NCBI GenBank assembly: GCA_949739085.1
Contig: CATIYU010000087.1
Span: forward strand, 1 to 15,453
DNA from: an uncultured Eubacteriales bacterium
Lineage (GTDB): Bacteria; Bacillota_A; Clostridia; Oscillospirales; Oscillospiraceae
DNA length: 15,453 nucleotides
Reading direction: 5' to 3'
In this document: in pieces, positions 1 to 7,278 of the stretch
Position numbering within the stretch: the first letter of the stretch is position 1
Layout: every line of letters starts with the position of its first letter
Made by a program: the position numbers and the translations under genes
Notes under the pieces: model-generated
Told to the model about the DNA's origin: nothing
The model's input: only the letters and a program-made list of their open reading frames with translations
The model's database searches: none

Positions 1-493
1 CGTCCGCCAGCAGCAGCTTGAGGAAGTCGCCCTGGGCGATCATGGCGATCTGGGTGAACTGCCGCCGGTCCAGCCCGATAATCCGGGTAATCTCGCTGTC
101 CACCTCCCTGGTCTTGGTGACCAGGCGGCCGCCGGGCAGGTGCAGCTCCGCCTCCGCCCTCTGTAGGGTGGAGCCGCCGCCCCGCTTGGCGGGGCGGTCA
201 TACTCGGGATTCCGCCGGACGGTGTAGGTCTTGCCGCCGTAGGAGAACACCAGCTCCACCCAGGTGGGGACGTCCGGCGGGGCGTACTTGGAGCGGAGCA
301 TGGAGGCGTCCCGGTTCTCGCCGCTGGGCCTGCCGTAGAGGGCGTAGGTGATGGCGTCAAAAATGGTGGTTTTCCCCGCGCCGGTGTCCCCGGTGATGAG
401 ATAGATGCCCTGGGAGCCCAGCTCCTCCAGGTTGATGGCCTCCGTCCCCGCGTAGGGGCCAAAGGCGGACATGGTCAGTCGCAGCGGTCTCAT
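1..493 (-). CDS. sbcC: SbcC exonuclease ATPase subunit, N-terminal part (truncated by window edge)
   Basis: This is the first 164 codons of the large ATPase subunit of the SbcCD (Mre11-Rad50 type) nuclease, which processes DNA hairpins and blocked double-strand ends in the cytoplasm. The ABC-type N-terminal lobe is visible. It opens with the family-typical MRPLRLTMSAFGPYAG, then has Walker A GDTGAGKTT at residues 35-43, and the Q-loop segment FTQIAMIAQGDFLKLL at about 146-161, which is highly characteristic of SbcC. The start ATG at 493 overlaps the sbcD stop as ATGA and has GGGAGGA about 7 bases upstream inside sbcD, so the two are translationally coupled. The coiled coil, zinc hook and C-terminal lobe (most of a roughly 1,000-residue protein) lie beyond the left edge. 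Identification is secure; intactness cannot be judged. Confidence 0.95.
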   Translation of the reverse strand, partial: MRPLRLTMSAFGPYAGTEAINLEELGSQGIYLITGDTGAGKTTIFDAITYALYGRPSGENRDASMLRSKYAPPDVPTWVELVFSYGGKTYTVRRNPEYDRPAKRGGGSTLQRAEAELHLPGGRLVTKTREVDSEITRIIGLDRRQFTQIAMIAQGDFLKLLLAD

Positions 494-1629
494 GCTTCTT
501 CCTCCCAGATTTTCTCCAGCAGTCCCTGGGCGAAGGCCCGCTGGGCCTCCCCCATGGGCTGGCCGTTCTGCTTCTCATAAAATTCCTCCAGCAGCTCCAG
601 GGGGGAGCGCCGCCGGGGGTCCTCCGCCGCGTCCAGCGCGACACTGGCGCGGGTGCGCTTGTTGTCGTAGTCCAGCTTCAGAAGATAGGGGTAGAAGACC
701 CGCAGCTTGTTCACCGCGCCGGGGACGTCGTCCTCGTCGGTGAGGGTGATGCGCACATAGCTGCCGGGATAGCTGGTCCCCTCGTAGAAGCCCCGGAAGG
801 TGAGCTCCTCATACGTGCCCCGCAGCTCCACCAGGTCCCGCCGGGGAACCAGGGGCAGCGTGCGCAACGCCACGTCCCCCTTCTCCCCCAGCTCCACGAT
901 GGTGACGGACTTGTCCCGCCGGGCCTCGGAGAAGGAGTATTTGAGGGGACTGCCGCAGTAGCGCACCGTCTCCCGGCCCACCTGCTGGGGGACGTGGAGG
1001 TGGCCCAGGGCCACGTAGTCGAAGCCGCCGAAGACCGAGACGTCCACGTTGTCCGCACCGCCCACCGAGAGCTCCTCCGAGTCGCAGCGGGCCGCGCCGG
1101 TGACAAACTGGTGGGTGACCAGCACGTTCCGCTGGGCCGGGTCCACCGCCATGGCCCCGATGGCCGCGGAGAGCGCGCCGGTATAGGAGCTGGCGTCCTG
1201 GCCGGGGAAGAAGCGGCGCACGTGTACGGGCTTCACAAAGGGCAGCAGGTAGATATTGACGGGGCCGAACTCGTCCGTCAGGGTCACCGGCTCCACCCTG
1301 CCGCTGTACGCCGGGGCGATGTGGACGCCGCTGCGCTCCATCAGCCGTCCGCCAAAGGCTAGCCGCTCGGGGGAGTCGTGGTTCCCGCTGATGAGAAAAA
1401 CCGGGATATCCATCCTGGAAAGACGCACCAGGAAGTCGTCCAGAAGGTCCGCCGCCCCGGCGGATGGGACGCTCTTGTCATACACGTCCCCCGCGATCAG
1501 GACGCCGCCGGGCCGCTCCTCCCCGGCCAGCCGGAGAATTTCCGTCAGGATGTACTGCTGGTCCTCCAGCATGGAGAATTCATGAACCCGCTTGCCCAGG
1601 TGCAGGTCAGAGAGATGCATCAGTTTCAT
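490..1629 (-). CDS. sbcD: SbcD exonuclease, calcineurin-type phosphoesterase subunit
   Basis: This is the nuclease subunit of the SbcCD complex, a Mn-dependent 3'-5' exonuclease and endonuclease on hairpins and protein-blocked ends. All metallophosphoesterase motifs are present: DLHLG (D8, H10), GDVYD (D48), GNHD (N83, H84, D85), then VLVTHQF and GHLHVPQ further on. The length of 379 residues is normal for the family, with the C-terminal capping region that contacts SbcC. The start ATG at 1629 has AAGGAGG about 9 bases upstream. A good promoter lies 46-74 bases upstream, and sbcC follows with a 4-base overlap, so the pair forms its own two-gene operon, separate from the transporter genes behind it. 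Confidence 0.97.
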   Translation of the reverse strand: MKLMHLSDLHLGKRVHEFSMLEDQQYILTEILRLAGEERPGGVLIAGDVYDKSVPSAGAADLLDDFLVRLSRMDIPVFLISGNHDSPERLAFGGRLMERSGVHIAPAYSGRVEPVTLTDEFGPVNIYLLPFVKPVHVRRFFPGQDASSYTGALSAAIGAMAVDPAQRNVLVTHQFVTGAARCDSEELSVGGADNVDVSVFGGFDYVALGHLHVPQQVGRETVRYCGSPLKYSFSEARRDKSVTIVELGEKGDVALRTLPLVPRRDLVELRGTYEELTFRGFYEGTSYPGSYVRITLTDEDDVPGAVNKLRVFYPYLLKLDYDNKRTRASVALDAAEDPRRRSPLELLEEFYEKQNGQPMGEAQRAFAQGLLEKIWEEEA

Positions 1630-1674
1630 TGCGCCGCGCCTCCTTTTCAGAACTAGTGCGGTCAGTTCAGAAAC

Positions 1675-1703
1675 AGTATAGCAGGTTCGGAGCGGAAGGG
1701 CAA
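1675..1703 (-). promoter_or_regulatory. Predicted sigma-A promoter of sbcDC
   Basis: On the minus strand, TTGCCC (1703-1698) is followed after 17 bases by TATACT (1680-1675), with TGC directly before the -10, making an extended -10. Transcription would begin near 1668, giving a leader of about 39 bases that contains the sbcD ribosome binding site. It is predicted from consensus match and position only. Confidence 0.6.
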
Positions 1704-1761
1704 GAGACTCCGGGGGCGCGGAACGGACCGCTCCCGGATGGGACGCGCGGGCATAGGGAAA

Positions 1762-1788
1762 CGGCAGGGCGCTTCGAGCGTCCTGCCG
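1762..1788 (-). terminator. Putative terminator hairpin after the transporter operon
   Basis: Two 11-base arms (1762-1772 and 1778-1788) pair around a 5-base loop, with one imperfect pair (G-T on plus, C-A on minus). On the minus strand the stem is preceded by an A-rich stretch and followed only by TTTCCC, so it is a weak intrinsic terminator in that direction. The plus-strand T-run is similar (CTTCTTTA). It lies 26 bases past the stop codon of the binding-protein gene and before the sbcD promoter, where the end of the long operon is expected. Confidence 0.5.
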
Positions 1789-1813
1789 CTTCTTTATACA
1801 GTTTGCCGCCGGG

Positions 1814-3385
1814 TCAGTCCGCCCAGTGCACGAGGGACATCAGGTAGGAACCAGCGTCCTCCATGGTCAGCTGGCTGCTGTGGCCAATGGCGTTGATTAC
1901 CGCGTACATGGCCACGGAGGGAACGTCCTCCATGTAGAGCTCCATCAGCTCCTTGTAGTATGCCTTGCGGGCCTCCTCGTCGCTGGTGCCGTTGCCCAGG
2001 GCAATGAGTTCGTCGGCCTTGGGGTTCACATAGCGGCCATAGTTGCCGGAGACGGGGATATTGGCGGAGTTCATGTACACGCCCACCGCCGCGCCGAAGT
2101 CAAAGGAGGTGTTGGACCAGCTGAAGGGGCAGATTTCCACATTGCCGTTGGTGCACTGGTCCAGGAACGCCGAGCGCTCCATGGTCTCCACCTTCGCGTC
2201 CAGGCCGATGGCGTTCAAAACGCCTTGCAGCCACACCGACATGGTGGCGAAGGGTTCCGTATTGTAGGACTTGATTGTGCAGGTCGCGCCGGTATTGCCG
2301 CACTCCTCCACAAGGGCCTTGGCCTTTTCCACATCGTATTCATAGGTGCGGGAGGGGACGAAGTCGGGGTTCGCGGTGACAACGCCGCCCAGGTCGCAGG
2401 GGTAGATCACCACCTGGCCCTGTCCGCTGCCGCAGACCTCCAGGGCCTCCTCCTTGTTGATGGCGTAGGCCACGGCCTGGCGCATACGGACGTCCGTAAA
2501 GAGGCCGGTTTCACAGTTCATATAGATGGACTCGTTGCGGCAGGTCAGCGCCTCGCTGACGGCCACATTACTGGCGGTCTTGAGGTTTTCCAGGGCAACG
2601 CCGGAAATGGGGTTGAAGTAGAGGTCCAGCTCGCCGGTTTGCAGGGCCACAACGGCCGCGTTCACGTCGTTGATGGCCACATACTTCAGCTTCTTCAGGT
2701 CCACAGCGCCGCCATAGTAGCCGTCGCGGGCCTCGTAGCTCACGGAGACGTTCTCCTCCCAGTCCGTGACCACATAGGGGCCGGAGGACACGATCTTGTC
2801 CACAGAGGTGCCGTACTCCTCTCCGAACTCCTCGTAGGCCCTCTTGGAGAACACGCCGCCGTACTGGACGCTGCACAGCGTGGAAATACGGGACGCGTCG
2901 GCTGTGGTGTAGTGCAGGATGCAGGTGTGGTCGTCCACCACCTCCACATTATCCAAATCCTTGTGGAGCCAGGCCCACTGGGTACACTCGTCCCGGATGT
3001 ACTCAATGGAGAACTTCACGTCCTCCGCAGTAATGGGGTCGCCGTTGCTGAAGGTGGCGTCCCGCAGGTGGAAGGTGTAGTCCAGGCCGTCCTCGGAGAT
3101 CTCCCAGGTATCCGCCAGATAGCCTACAAACTCCCCGTTGATCTTCCGTACAAGGGTGTCATAGACCTGTTCCGCTGAGACGAGGTCGTTGGCGGAGGTG
3201 ATATATTTCATGTCGAAATTCACGATCATGCTGGCCCCGCCGTAGACGACCTGGCGGTTGTGGTCAATCCCGCCGCCCTGATTGCCGGTGTTGCCGTCAG
3301 AGGGGGTGGTTCCGCCGCAGGCGGCCAGGGACAGCGCCAGACAGAGGGTCAGAAGCGCGGAAAGGAATCTCTTCGCCTTTTTCAT
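1814..3385 (-). CDS. ABC transporter substrate-binding lipoprotein, family 5 (dipeptide/oligopeptide type)
   Basis: This is the extracellular substrate-capturing component of the peptide-type ABC importer encoded upstream. The N-terminus is a lipoprotein signal peptide: MKKAKR, a hydrophobic stretch, then lipobox LAAC with C23 as the lipidated residue, followed by a Gly/Ser/Thr/Asn-rich linker. The mature part shows family 5 (SBP_bac_5) features, including YDTLV, LADTWEISEDGLDYTFHLRD and NGDPITAEDVKFSIEY, between roughly residues 70 and 130. The length of 523 residues is typical. The ATG at 3385 has AGGAGG 8 bases upstream. It is the last gene of the operon, 53 bases after the second ATPase gene, and no promoter of its own was found in that gap. 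The substrate is unknown: family 5 proteins bind peptides, nickel, opines or sugars. The amidohydrolases in the operon favour a small peptide-like or amide compound (inference). Confidence 0.93.
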   Translation of the reverse strand: MKKAKRFLSALLTLCLALSLAACGGTTPSDGNTGNQGGGIDHNRQVVYGGASMIVNFDMKYITSANDLVSAEQVYDTLVRKINGEFVGYLADTWEISEDGLDYTFHLRDATFSNGDPITAEDVKFSIEYIRDECTQWAWLHKDLDNVEVVDDHTCILHYTTADASRISTLCSVQYGGVFSKRAYEEFGEEYGTSVDKIVSSGPYVVTDWEENVSVSYEARDGYYGGAVDLKKLKYVAINDVNAAVVALQTGELDLYFNPISGVALENLKTASNVAVSEALTCRNESIYMNCETGLFTDVRMRQAVAYAINKEEALEVCGSGQGQVVIYPCDLGGVVTANPDFVPSRTYEYDVEKAKALVEECGNTGATCTIKSYNTEPFATMSVWLQGVLNAIGLDAKVETMERSAFLDQCTNGNVEICPFSWSNTSFDFGAAVGVYMNSANIPVSGNYGRYVNPKADELIALGNGTSDEEARKAYYKELMELYMEDVPSVAMYAVINAIGHSSQLTMEDAGSYLMSLVHWAD

Positions 3386-3438
3386 TTCGTCATCCTCCTA
3401 TTGTATCTTGTTGTGTGGTGGGGTACCGGAAGAAACGG

Positions 3439-4392
3439 TCAGCTGCCGCTCAGCACGCAGGCAACCTGGTGTCCGCCGCCCAGGTCCACCAGACTGATCT
3501 CCCGCCCGGTACACTCCGGGCGGCAGTGCTCGCAGCGCTTGGCAAAGCGGCAGCCCGGCGGTGGGTCGATGGGGCTTGTCACCTCGCCCCGGATCAGCTT
3601 GCGGTCCTTGTTGGCGCCCAGGGCGGGTTTCAGGATGGCGTCCAGCAGCGCCTGGGTATAGGGGTGTCTCGGGTTTGCGAAAAGCTCTCTGGCGGGGGCG
3701 GTCTCCACGCACTGGCCCAGGTACATGACCATAATGCTGTCGGAAATGTGCTTGACCACCGCCAGGTTGTGGGTGATGAACAGATAGGTCAGTCCCAGGT
3801 CCCGCTGCATGTCCATCAGCAGGTTGAGGATCTGGGCCTGAATGGACACATCCAGGGCGGAGACGGGCTCGTCGCAGACGATGAACTTGGGGTTCAGCGC
3901 CAGGGCCCGGGCCACGCCGATGCGCTGGCGGCGGCCGCCGTCCAGCTCGTGGGGATAGGAATTGATGTAGCGCTCCGCCAGGCCCACGGTGTCCATCAGG
4001 TTCCGCACCCGGCGGAGGATTTCATCCTTGCTGCGGCAGACCTTGTTCATAAGCAGGGGCTCCGCGATCAGCTCATAGATGGACATGCGGGGGTCCAGGG
4101 AGGAGTAGGGGTCCTGAAAGATCATCTGGACCTTCTTCCGGACGTCCTTGAACTCCCGCTTGGAGCAGGCCGCGATGTTCTGCCCGTCCAGGCGGATTTC
4201 CCCGGAGGTGGCCGGGAGCAGGCCCATCACGACCCGGCCCAGGGTGGACTTTCCGCATCCGGACTCCCCCACCACGCCCAGCGTCTGCCCCCGGGGGATG
4301 GCCAAGTTGACGCCGTCCACCGCGTGAAGCTGGCGGTTCGCGCCCACTTTAAAATACTTTCTCAGGTCAACGGTCTCTACCAAATTTTCCAT
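3439..4392 (-). CDS. Peptide-type ABC transporter ATP-binding protein (OppF/DppF-like)
   Basis: This is one of two cytoplasmic ATPases that energise the importer. It has Walker A GESGCGKST at residues 42-50, Q-loop IFQDP around Q93, Walker B FIVCDE at 170-175 and the following SALD loop. The signature motif is LDGGR (150-154) in place of the usual LSGGQ. The C-terminus carries the oligopeptide-transporter extension, with PPGCRFAKRC and a Cx5Cx2Cx3C cysteine pattern. The length of 317 residues is normal. The start ATG at 4392 lies only 2 bases after the stop of the preceding ATPase gene, and an AGGCGG-like site precedes it. Heterodimer formation with that ATPase is inferred from family knowledge and from having one copy of each. 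Substrate specificity cannot be read from the ATPase. Confidence 0.93.
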   Translation of the reverse strand: MENLVETVDLRKYFKVGANRQLHAVDGVNLAIPRGQTLGVVGESGCGKSTLGRVVMGLLPATSGEIRLDGQNIAACSKREFKDVRKKVQMIFQDPYSSLDPRMSIYELIAEPLLMNKVCRSKDEILRRVRNLMDTVGLAERYINSYPHELDGGRRQRIGVARALALNPKFIVCDEPVSALDVSIQAQILNLLMDMQRDLGLTYLFITHNLAVVKHISDSIMVMYLGQCVETAPARELFANPRHPYTQALLDAILKPALGANKDRKLIRGEVTSPIDPPPGCRFAKRCEHCRPECTGREISLVDLGGGHQVACVLSGS

Positions 4393-4394
4393 CG

Positions 4395-5378
4395 TCAGCC
4401 GCCTTTCCGAAACAGGTTGCAGAAGATCCTGTGGCCGCCCTCTTCATAGGCGTAGGGGACGCCCTGCCTGCACTCCTCCCGGCAGTCGGGGCAGCGGGGG
4501 CTGAACTTGCAGCCCTCCGGCAGATTGGCCGGGTCGGGCATCAGTCCGTCGATGGGGTGCAGGCGGCTGGTCTCCTCGTCCAGGTTGGGAATCGCCCGGA
4601 AGAGGCCGGTGGTGTAGGGGTGGTGGCAGGGGCCGTTGAAAATATCTTCCACAGAGCCGTACTCCACGATCTCCCCGGCGTACATGATGGCCACCTTGTC
4701 GCAGGCCTCCGCGACGATGCCCAGGTCGTGGGTAATCATAATCATCGACGTGCCCAGCTCATCTTTCAGGTTCTCCATCAGCTTGAGCACCTGGGCCTGA
4801 ATGGTGACGTCCAGCGCGGTGGTGGGCTCGTCAGCGATGAGGAGCTGTGGGCGGCAGGCCAGCGCGATGGCGATGACAATGCGCTGCTTCATGCCGCCGG
4901 AGAACTGGTGGGGGTACTCCCTCTTGCGCTCCGGCGGAATGCCCACCAGGCGGAAAAGCTCGTCCACCCGGGCGTCCAGCTCCCCCCTGGACATGCCGCT
5001 GGCGTTGTGGATCTCCAGGGATTCCAGAACCTGGTCCCCCACCGTCAGGGCGGGGTTCAGGGCGGTCATGGGATCCTGGAAAATAATGGATATCTCCGCG
5101 CCCCGCACCCGGCGCATCTCCGGGATGGACTTCTCAAAGAGGTTCTCCCCGCGAAAGAGGATCTCCCCGCCCGTCACCCGGCCGGTGCGCTCCGGCAGGA
5201 GGCGCAGGATGGCCAGGGCCGTGGTGGTCTTCCCCGCGCCGGTCTCGCCCACCAGGCCGATGGTCTCCCGCTCGTTCAGGGAGAAGCTGACGCCGTTGAC
5301 CGCGTGGACAGTGGCCTCGTCAGTCTGATACACGACCCCCAGGTCTCTCAGCTCCAGCAGGACCTTTTTTTCTTCCAT
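4395..5378 (-). CDS. Peptide-type ABC transporter ATP-binding protein (OppD/DppD-like)
   Basis: This is the partner ATPase of the importer. Counting from the upstream ATG, Walker A GETGAGKTT is at residues 45-53, Q102 lies in IIFQDP, the canonical signature FSGGM is at 160-164 and Walker B LLIADE at 180-185. The C-terminal oligopeptide-transporter extension includes LPEGCKFSPRC and a Cx5Cx2Cx3C pattern. Two adjacent ATG codons (5381 and 5378) could serve as start. The second was chosen because the only ribosome-binding-like run, AAGGGGGTG, is just 2-3 bases from the first ATG but about 5-6 from the second, so the protein has 327 residues. It follows the DppC-type permease gene after about 12 bases, in the usual permease-permease-ATPase-ATPase order. 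Confidence 0.93.
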   Translation of the reverse strand: MEEKKVLLELRDLGVVYQTDEATVHAVNGVSFSLNERETIGLVGETGAGKTTTALAILRLLPERTGRVTGGEILFRGENLFEKSIPEMRRVRGAEISIIFQDPMTALNPALTVGDQVLESLEIHNASGMSRGELDARVDELFRLVGIPPERKREYPHQFSGGMKQRIVIAIALACRPQLLIADEPTTALDVTIQAQVLKLMENLKDELGTSMIMITHDLGIVAEACDKVAIMYAGEIVEYGSVEDIFNGPCHHPYTTGLFRAIPNLDEETSRLHPIDGLMPDPANLPEGCKFSPRCPDCREECRQGVPYAYEEGGHRIFCNLFRKGG

Positions 5379-5390
5379 CATGACACCCCC

Positions 5391-6269
5391 TTAATCCTTC
5401 AGCTTCGGGTCAAGCGCGTCCCGGAGGCCGTCGCCCATGAGGTTCATGGACAGGGCCGTCAGGCCGATGGCCAAGCCGGGGAACAAGACCATGTACGGGT
5501 ACATCGTCATAAACGTCTTCGCCTCGTTGAGCATCGCGCCCCACTCCGGCGCGGGGGGCTGGATGCCCATGCCCACAAAGCTGATGCCGGCGGCGGAGAT
5601 GATGGCGGAGCCCACCGCCATGGTGGCCTGCACGATGATGGGTCCAATAGCGTTGGGGAGCACGTGCCGGAGGATAATCTGGAAATCGGGCGCGCCGCAG
5701 GAGTGGGCGGCCTCAATGTAGGTCTGCCCGGTCACGCCCAGAACAGAGGAGCGGATAATCCGGCAGTAGCGGGGAACGCTGGAGATGGTCATAGCCATCA
5801 GCACGTTCCCGAGGCTGGTGCCCAGAGCCGCCACAATGGCCAGGGCCAGCATCGTCGTGGGGATGCACATAATGGAGTCCAGCACCCGCATGACGACGGC
5901 GTCGAACCGCCCGCCCACATAGCCGCAGACCGCGCCCAACAGTCCGCCCAGCGTCACGCCGATGATGACGGAGCCAAAGCCCACCAGGAGGGAATTCCGG
6001 GAGCCGTGCACGACCCGGGCAAAGAGGTCCCGGCCGTAGTTATCCGTTCCAAAGGGGTGGGCGGCGGAGGGCCACTGGAGCCGCTCTGCGGGCACCTGGG
6101 TGACCGCGGCGTCGTAGCTGACCAGTACCCCGGCAAAGACCGTCACCAGCAGAATCACCAGAAACAGCGCCATGCCAAAGAGGGCCAGCCTGTTTTTCTT
6201 GAAGCGCCGCCAGGTCTCCTGGGCCCGGCTCTTCTTCTTAATTTTAGGCTGTTCTTTTCGTTCGTTCAT
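5391..6269 (-). CDS. Peptide-type ABC transporter permease (OppC/DppC-like)
   Basis: This is a membrane permease subunit. A basic cytoplasmic N-terminus rich in Lys and Arg leads into a first membrane helix (LALFGMALFLVILLVTVF), then the DppC landmark HPFGTDNYGRDLFARVVHGSR. About five more hydrophobic segments follow, with the EAA coupling loop EAAHSCGAPDFQIILRHVLP that docks on the ATPases. The reading frame can begin at GTG 6287, overlapping the preceding stop as GTGA. The ATG at 6269 is preferred because GGGGAGGGG lies about 6 bases upstream of it, giving 292 residues. Family, length and gene order agree with a heterodimeric permease made with the gene just upstream. Confidence 0.92.
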   Translation of the reverse strand: MNERKEQPKIKKKSRAQETWRRFKKNRLALFGMALFLVILLVTVFAGVLVSYDAAVTQVPAERLQWPSAAHPFGTDNYGRDLFARVVHGSRNSLLVGFGSVIIGVTLGGLLGAVCGYVGGRFDAVVMRVLDSIMCIPTTMLALAIVAALGTSLGNVLMAMTISSVPRYCRIIRSSVLGVTGQTYIEAAHSCGAPDFQIILRHVLPNAIGPIIVQATMAVGSAIISAAGISFVGMGIQPPAPEWGAMLNEAKTFMTMYPYMVLFPGLAIGLTALSMNLMGDGLRDALDPKLKD

Positions 6270-6283
6270 ATCCACCCCTCCCC

Positions 6284-7216
6284 TCACTGCTTCAGATAGC
6301 GGGCCTTCACCTGGGGGTCGATAAAGCCGTAGAGCACGTCGACCACCAGCATGACCAGCGTATAGCAGACCGCGAGAATCACAATAGCGCCCACCACCAC
6401 CGGCACATCCTTGCTGCGGATGGAGGAGAGAATCAGGGTCCCCACGCCGTTGAGGGTAAAAACGGTCTCCATGGTGACGGTGCCGCCCAGGAGGGTGCCG
6501 AAGTTCATGCCAGCCGTGGTGACCACCGGCATCAGCGCGTTGCGCAGGGCGTGGCGGTAGATAACGGTGCTCTCCTTCTGCCCCTTCGCCCTGGCGGTGC
6601 GGACATAGTCCATGCGGATGGACTCCAGCAGGGAGGTCCGGGTCATGCGCAGCTGGGAGGCGATGAAAGCGCAGGCGGTGGTAAACCAGGGCAGGATGTA
6701 GTGGGCGAAGCTCCCGGTTCCGTAGGAGGGGAGCCAGCCCAGCTTCTGGGCAAAGAGGATAATCAGCATCATGCCGATCCAGAAGCCGGGGAAGGAGGCC
6801 AGAATCATGGCCAGGGTAGTACCCGCCGCGTCAAAGATGCTGTACTGCTTCACCGCCGCCAGGATTCCCAGAAGCACGCCCAAGACGATGCCGATCACTG
6901 TAGAGCCGATGGCCAGGGTCACCGTCACCGGGAACCGGGCGAAGACAGATTCCAAAACGCCCTTGCCGGTGACCCAGCTGGTGCCCAGGTCCCCCTGGAG
7001 GAGCTGAAAAATGTACTTTACATAGCGGATCAGGAAGGGCTTGTCGTAGCCAAGCTCTATATTTTTGGCCTCAATCGCCTCTTCCGACGCCAGCTGGCCC
7101 AAAATCAGCTGTCCGGGGCTGCTGGGCGTCAGGTCCATAATGAAATAGACCACGAACACAATGATAAGGATGGTGGGGATCAGCGCCAACAGGCGCTTTA
7201 GAATAAATTTACCCAT
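6284..7216 (-). CDS. Peptide-type ABC transporter permease (OppB/DppB-like)
   Basis: This is the other membrane permease subunit, 310 residues. It starts MGKFILKRLLALIPTILI, the typical DppB opening with a basic tip followed by the first membrane helix. It shows the conserved GDLGTS segment and the EAA loop (TARAKGQKESTVIYRHALRN) before the last helices. The reading frame stays open far upstream, but that extension overlaps the amidohydrolase gene in another frame. The ATG at 7216 has AGGAGG about 7 bases upstream and matches the family N-terminus, so it is taken as the start. The 62-base gap before it holds a perfect hairpin; every other junction in the operon is shorter except the one before the binding-protein gene. 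Confidence 0.93.
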   Translation of the reverse strand: MGKFILKRLLALIPTILIIVFVVYFIMDLTPSSPGQLILGQLASEEAIEAKNIELGYDKPFLIRYVKYIFQLLQGDLGTSWVTGKGVLESVFARFPVTVTLAIGSTVIGIVLGVLLGILAAVKQYSIFDAAGTTLAMILASFPGFWIGMMLIILFAQKLGWLPSYGTGSFAHYILPWFTTACAFIASQLRMTRTSLLESIRMDYVRTARAKGQKESTVIYRHALRNALMPVVTTAGMNFGTLLGGTVTMETVFTLNGVGTLILSSIRSKDVPVVVGAIVILAVCYTLVMLVVDVLYGFIDPQVKARYLKQ

Positions 7217-7246
7217 GCAGTTTCCTCCTGATCTGTCCCACAGGGC

Positions 7247-7270
7247 CCGCAGGCCCCTCTGGGCCTGCGG
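7247..7270 (-). promoter_or_regulatory. Perfect 10-bp intercistronic hairpin between enzyme and transporter genes
   Basis: The arms at 7247-7256 and 7261-7270 are exact inverted repeats around a 4-base loop. It lies 8 bases after the amidohydrolase stop codon and about 20 bases before the permease ribosome binding site. No T-run follows on the minus strand, so it is not a standard intrinsic terminator. It may stabilise the upstream mRNA or mark a processing point that uncouples enzyme and transporter levels (inference). Confidence 0.5.
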
Positions 7271-7278
7271 ACCGCGGG

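Noticed and set aside
1640..1680. Possible SOS box (GAAC-N4-GTTC) upstream of sbcD
   Set aside because: GAAC and GTTC occur, but 11 bases apart rather than 4, so there is no match to the Firmicutes LexA site.
1826..3178. 450-codon plus-strand open frame opposite the binding-protein gene
   Set aside because: It is an antisense shadow of a gene with a signal peptide and family motifs. It has no ribosome binding site and no family resemblance.
4431..6299. 622-codon plus-strand open frame opposite the ATPase and permease genes
   Set aside because: It spans three genes with clear motifs on the other strand and has a composition typical of an antisense shadow, with no recognisable domain.
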